Below, piece after piece: positions 61,090-64,000 of a stretch of DNA of 64,000 nt (position 1 is the first letter of the stretch; the number at the start of each line of letters is the position of its first letter). Under the pieces are notes generated by a model. That model searched no databases, was not told where the DNA came from, and saw only the letters and a program-made list of their open reading frames with translations. The position numbers and the translations under genes are program-made. Source of the DNA: Reticulitermes lucifugus (taxonomy: Eukaryota > Arthropoda > Insecta > Blattodea > Rhinotermitidae); assembly GCA_026260175.1 (NCBI GenBank), contig JAKCWW010000008.1, forward strand, positions 184,392 to 248,391, read 5' to 3'.

Positions 61090-62110
61090 TATTAGCAGTG
61101 CGAGTTCTTTTTTTTTACCTTTTGGTTTGATGACGATAATTACTGTATAGGCCTACAGTACAATTAAATTAATTATGTAAAACATGGTATGCAAAGATAT
61201 TAGCTAAACACATAATACCCATTCCGTATGAAATTCTTACAAATATGGTGACTTTGCGAAACTTTCAGGTTATAATATTTATGTAAAACTTATTTTAAAT
61301 ACGCTAATTATAGTAATAATAATAATAATTATTATTATTATTACAACTATAGAACTATACATGTATTTAACACAAAAGTAGGCTTTATAGATTCTCTTCG
61401 AAACTTTATAATTACTAATACTTCCTTGTCGATTTGATACTTGTATATAAAACTGCAATTCATACGCTGAAAAATGTTAGGCTAAGTATATAATAATAGA
61501 GAAATTTTACAAACTCAACAGGTATAAAAATATACTCAAAATAGGCTTGCTTATTTTATATATTTTTTTTGTTTTGAGTAACTAAGCATGCAATTAAAAT
61601 TCAATATATATATTATTAGAGGTAAACCTTTAGGACGATTGGCAACTTGTGTTTGAGTTCAACAGAGTCTCGAAAGCGGATACCGAAAATCTCAGCACTG
61701 GACCGCGTGTTCAGTCTTCAATGCCTGTACAAAAGACTAAACTTCAAGATTCTAGCACTGAAAGGTAGAAACGTGAATTTATTCTTGCACCGTCACGTTA
61801 CATGTAAATTAAAACTTCAAAGAAAATGAACACTACGAATCAAATAATTTTGAATTATACGCTACAGACTCCTATTAAGTGGCTAGAAATTTTTATTTAA
61901 TTATTTATCATTTATTCAAAGAAAATGTTAGTAGCTCCGTCTGCTGTGTAACGTAGAAGGTAGGATGATGAGTAAAATATGAAATGGAGAGTTATTGAAG
62001 GAAAAATTCTACGCTGAATTTGAAGTATTGTCCCTGCTTTGGACGGGTTGAGAAAAGCAACTATACCTCCACAGAGAAGAGTCCTGCTTGAGAATCTAAT
62101 ATTTCCCCAG
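61090..62110. other. AT-rich sequence without recognisable gene
   Basis: A TAGGCCTA palindrome lies at 61148-61155. Nothing else was recognised apart from the microsatellite at 61313. Confidence 0.5.
61313..61342. repeat. (TAA)n joined to (TTA)n, palindromic
   Basis: Five AAT-type units run directly into six ATT-type units, making a near-perfect palindrome of about 30 bases. Confidence 0.85.
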
Positions 62111-62119
62111 CTAGTAAAG

Positions 62120-62360
62120 AAATTCCTCTCATTTTGTAGAACCCGAAATTTTATCCTCGCTTTCACAATCTACCGCCATGTGTCTTTATCGTGAGCCAGA
62201 TCAATCCATTCCAGGACCCCATCCTCTTTCTTGAAGATCAATTTTAATTCCCCGGTCCAATCTACGCCTAAATTTCAAGTGGTCTCCTACCATCAAATTT
62301 CCCCACCAAAATCCTGCATGAAACTCTTCTTTCCTCCATACATGCTACATGCTCCCCGTC
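62120..62360 (-). pseudogene. Non-LTR retrotransposon ORF2 C-terminus (longest copy)
   Basis: On the minus strand, HVACMEERRVSCRILVG, then KFDGRRPLEI and a stop, matches HVARMGEERGVYRVLVG and KPEGKRPLG. Next come WTGELKLIFKKEDG and LEWIDLAHDKDTWR, a stop, then VKARIKFRV. It spans the whole conserved end in near-correct order, with two stops and one frame change. The 108-codon ORF at 62268-62594 on the minus strand holds its first part; the region upstream of HVACM is not recognised. Confidence 0.8.
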
Positions 62361-62609
62361 CACCTCAGTCTTTTTGATACGATCAATCAAAAAATATTTG
62401 GTGAGGAGAAGAGGTTTTGAAGCTCCACGTGATATATACCCCTCACCAAATATTGTTAGAGTGATAAAATCAAGAAGAATTACAAAAACCCTAACCAGAA
62501 GATCCCTGTTTCGAACCACAGTTAAATGAAGGACTTCCTGAATGAGAACCAGAAGTGTTATCCCATTTGAACACGTTTCCTTTCGTTCAGGCAAATTTAA
62601 TGAATTTGG

Positions 62610-63075
62610 GGATTTAGTGAAGAAAGTAGAGGATTAGGATTTTTCAGGGTAGAATTTTGAAAAGCCAATAAAGTTGAACTAATGTCATATTTTATAATGG
62701 GGGAACATAATATGCAGTGGAATGCTGACATTTTTAAGTCGAAAGAATGAGTCAAAAGACAGAAGTAAAAATGTTAATCCAGTCTCAGAAATATGAAGAC
62801 AAATACATTAATTCAAATACATATTCACACAAACAGCCTTGTCGCTTACAGATGTAGAACATCCTAAATGGTGGCTAATACATGTGAACTCTCTCACTTA
62901 CAAGGCACACGGGCTAACGTCGTGTCCATACAATAAGTTAGGTAGTCTGAGAATTGCTCTATCTGGCCTCCCCCTGATTTCGAATAACATGTTCGACATG
63001 CATAAGTTGATACATAAGTACCTTCCTGGTGTTATGTAGCGAGCCGAAATTGCTTGGTCAGAAAAAACGTTATTG
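62610..63075. other. AT-rich sequence without recognisable gene
   Basis: The 66- and 90-codon ORFs on opposite strands match no family. Confidence 0.45.
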
Positions 63076-63077
63076 GT

Positions 63078-63480
63078 GCTAGTTTTCTGAAAGTTATTGT
63101 TCCAATTTTCTGTTGCGAGTGACAATTTGTGACTTATGTTTGCCAGTTGTCTGACTTCTTTGAGTGACATATTCCCGACTGTTACGATATCTTTCTGTTA
63201 ACTGACTCTTGGTGCAAATTTTATAAATGTATGGGCAATATATTTACGTTACAAATTTATAGGTGTAATATTTCTGTCTGTTACGAGTGAGTGCCTGTTT
63301 CTGAATTACAGGTGCCAATCTTTCGACTATTTTCGGTGCCACCATTTTGTTTTTTTGCCAATTTTCTGACTAAAGGCTCCTAGTCTTCTGACAGATGTAG
63401 GTGCCAATTTCTCTCACGAATGCAAATTTTCTATTATGAGTGATAATTTTCTCTGACAGATGACACTTTTCTGTCAGAAT
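63078..63480. repeat. Decayed minisatellite, unit 22-30 bp
   Basis: About 16 loose copies of GGTGCCAATTTTCTGACTGT (often with TACGAGT) recur, for example GTTCCAATTTTCTGTTGCGA, GGTGCCAATCTTTCGACTAT, GGTGCCAATTTCTCTCACGA and TGCAAATTTTCTATTATGAG. Confidence 0.75.
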
Positions 63481-63489
63481 CATAAACCT

Positions 63490-63815
63490 TTCTCTTGCCT
63501 TGTTTCACTTGGTGCAAGTCCTCAAGTGTATTTAGGGGATAAAACAACCACAGTATGAAATTAATTGTAAACATCTCGCTATTATTGAAGTGTTAGTTTT
63601 AACAGGATACGTAATTGGTGACATACACAAGTTACCATTTTATTAAACGTGAAGAACATTTTACTATCTCTGGATGCTTGGATGTGAACTACACATAAAA
63701 ATAATCTTTAAGTTTTACTTATTAATAACACTTATTGATATAATTATTTACTTTACATGTACCACTCATAATTTTCCACTAAAACGGTATATTTTAACAC
63801 CTTATACTTCCACTG
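63490..63815. other. AT-rich sequence without recognisable gene
   Basis: No feature was recognised. Confidence 0.5.
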
Positions 63816-63823
63816 TGAAATGA

Positions 63824-63870
63824 TACTCCCTGAGGATGGCTATTCTCAATAGCTGGAATATGTAGGAGTA
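63824..63870 (+). ncRNA. Hammerhead-ribozyme-like motif, best-paired copy
   Basis: TACTCC (63824-63829) is followed by core CTGAGGA (63830-63836), an extra T, and helix II GGCTATT/AATAGCT (63838-63844 with 63848-63854, loop CTC; seven pairs including one G-T). GGAA, TATG and TA come next, then GGAGTA (63865-63870), which pairs perfectly with TACTCC. The second core box is GGAA, not GAAA, so this copy may be inactive. Helices I and II differ in sequence from the 45.1 kb copy but keep pairing. It lies 11 bases before a SINE. Confidence 0.55.
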
Positions 63871-63881
63871 GTAACTGTATG

Positions 63882-64000
63882 CCGACCCCAGTGGCGTGCG
63901 GTCTAAGGCGTGGGTCTGCGGCTGCTCGCTTACAGAAATCGTGGGTTCGAATCCCACCGGGGGCATGGATGTCTGTCTCTTGCGAGTGTTGTGTGTTGTC
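63882..64000 (+). mobile_element. tRNA-Leu-like SINE, cut by window end
   Basis: CCGACCCCAGTGGCGTGCGG, TCTAAGGCGTGGG, box B GGTTCGAATCC (63944-63954) and GGGGGCATGGATGTCTGTCT are the same sequence, apart from scattered changes, as the minus-strand element at 11894-12141. The 3' end lies outside the window. Confidence 0.85.

Overview
The window reads as an AT-rich, gene-poor stretch of a large eukaryotic genome, most likely an insect. The tRNA-derived SINE heads (GCTCAGTCAGTAG-type box A, GGTTCGAATCC-type box B), the repeated non-LTR retrotransposon C-terminus (RW-D-NIK ... WI-LAQ-RD ... MNFRVP-stop) and the interspersed TTAGG-like motif recall cockroach, termite or other polyneopteran genomes. 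That placement is inference. No bacterial-type gene, operon, rRNA, functional tRNA gene or CRISPR array is visible. I recognise no host protein-coding exon with confidence. The long ORFs (up to 132 codons) are as long as chance predicts at this size and base composition. The DNA is best read as intergenic or long-intron sequence.

What can be supported is mostly repeats. (1) SINEs: tRNA-derived copies or pieces at about 8.8, 10.0, 11.9-12.15, 12.5, 20.9, 46.1, 50.3, 57.0, 58.0-58.3 and 63.9 kb. Two have clean target-site duplications (11880/12142, 14 bp; 57966/58258, 9 bp). (2) LINE remains: nine decayed copies of the same ORF2 C-terminus (5.0, 10.8, 17.7, 39.8, 46.3, 50.0, 55.9, 57.6, 62.1 kb), as expected for 5'-truncated insertions. 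One appears to be split by a SINE. (3) A likely non-autonomous hAT element with short inverted termini at 54.26-54.63 kb. (4) A dispersed repeat family ending in a CCCAGAAGAC-like box at 19.6, 33.0, 43.2, 49.9, 53.7 and 55.4 kb. (5) Tandem arrays: a 50-56 bp satellite at 21.74-23.02 kb, a decayed 22-30 bp minisatellite at 63.08-63.48 kb, a GTGA-rich array at 5.4-5.7 kb, and several microsatellites. Three N-gaps (11954-12035, 22463-22550, 41210-41259) all fall inside repeats.

The most interesting signal is a set of short dispersed elements that look like hammerhead ribozymes: CTGANGA, a short helix II, GAAA, a CATG-type helix III, a TA or TC cleavage dinucleotide, and a 3' strand that pairs with the bases just before CTGANGA. 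The best copies are at 63824-63870 (+), 45111-45152 (-) and 12215-12259 (+). Their helices differ in sequence yet keep pairing. A diverged inverted partner lies at 45235-45266, and looser relatives are scattered on both strands. Second is an irregular series of ATTCCTNNATGGGACNCTTGG boxes at 18.47-19.13 kb.

Several GC- and CpG-richer islands in the AT-rich background (13.26-14.0, 29.06-29.2, 37.03-38.5, 41.4-41.5, 42.4-42.6 kb) are the best places to look for unrecognised exons, promoters or enhancers. Nothing in them is identified.
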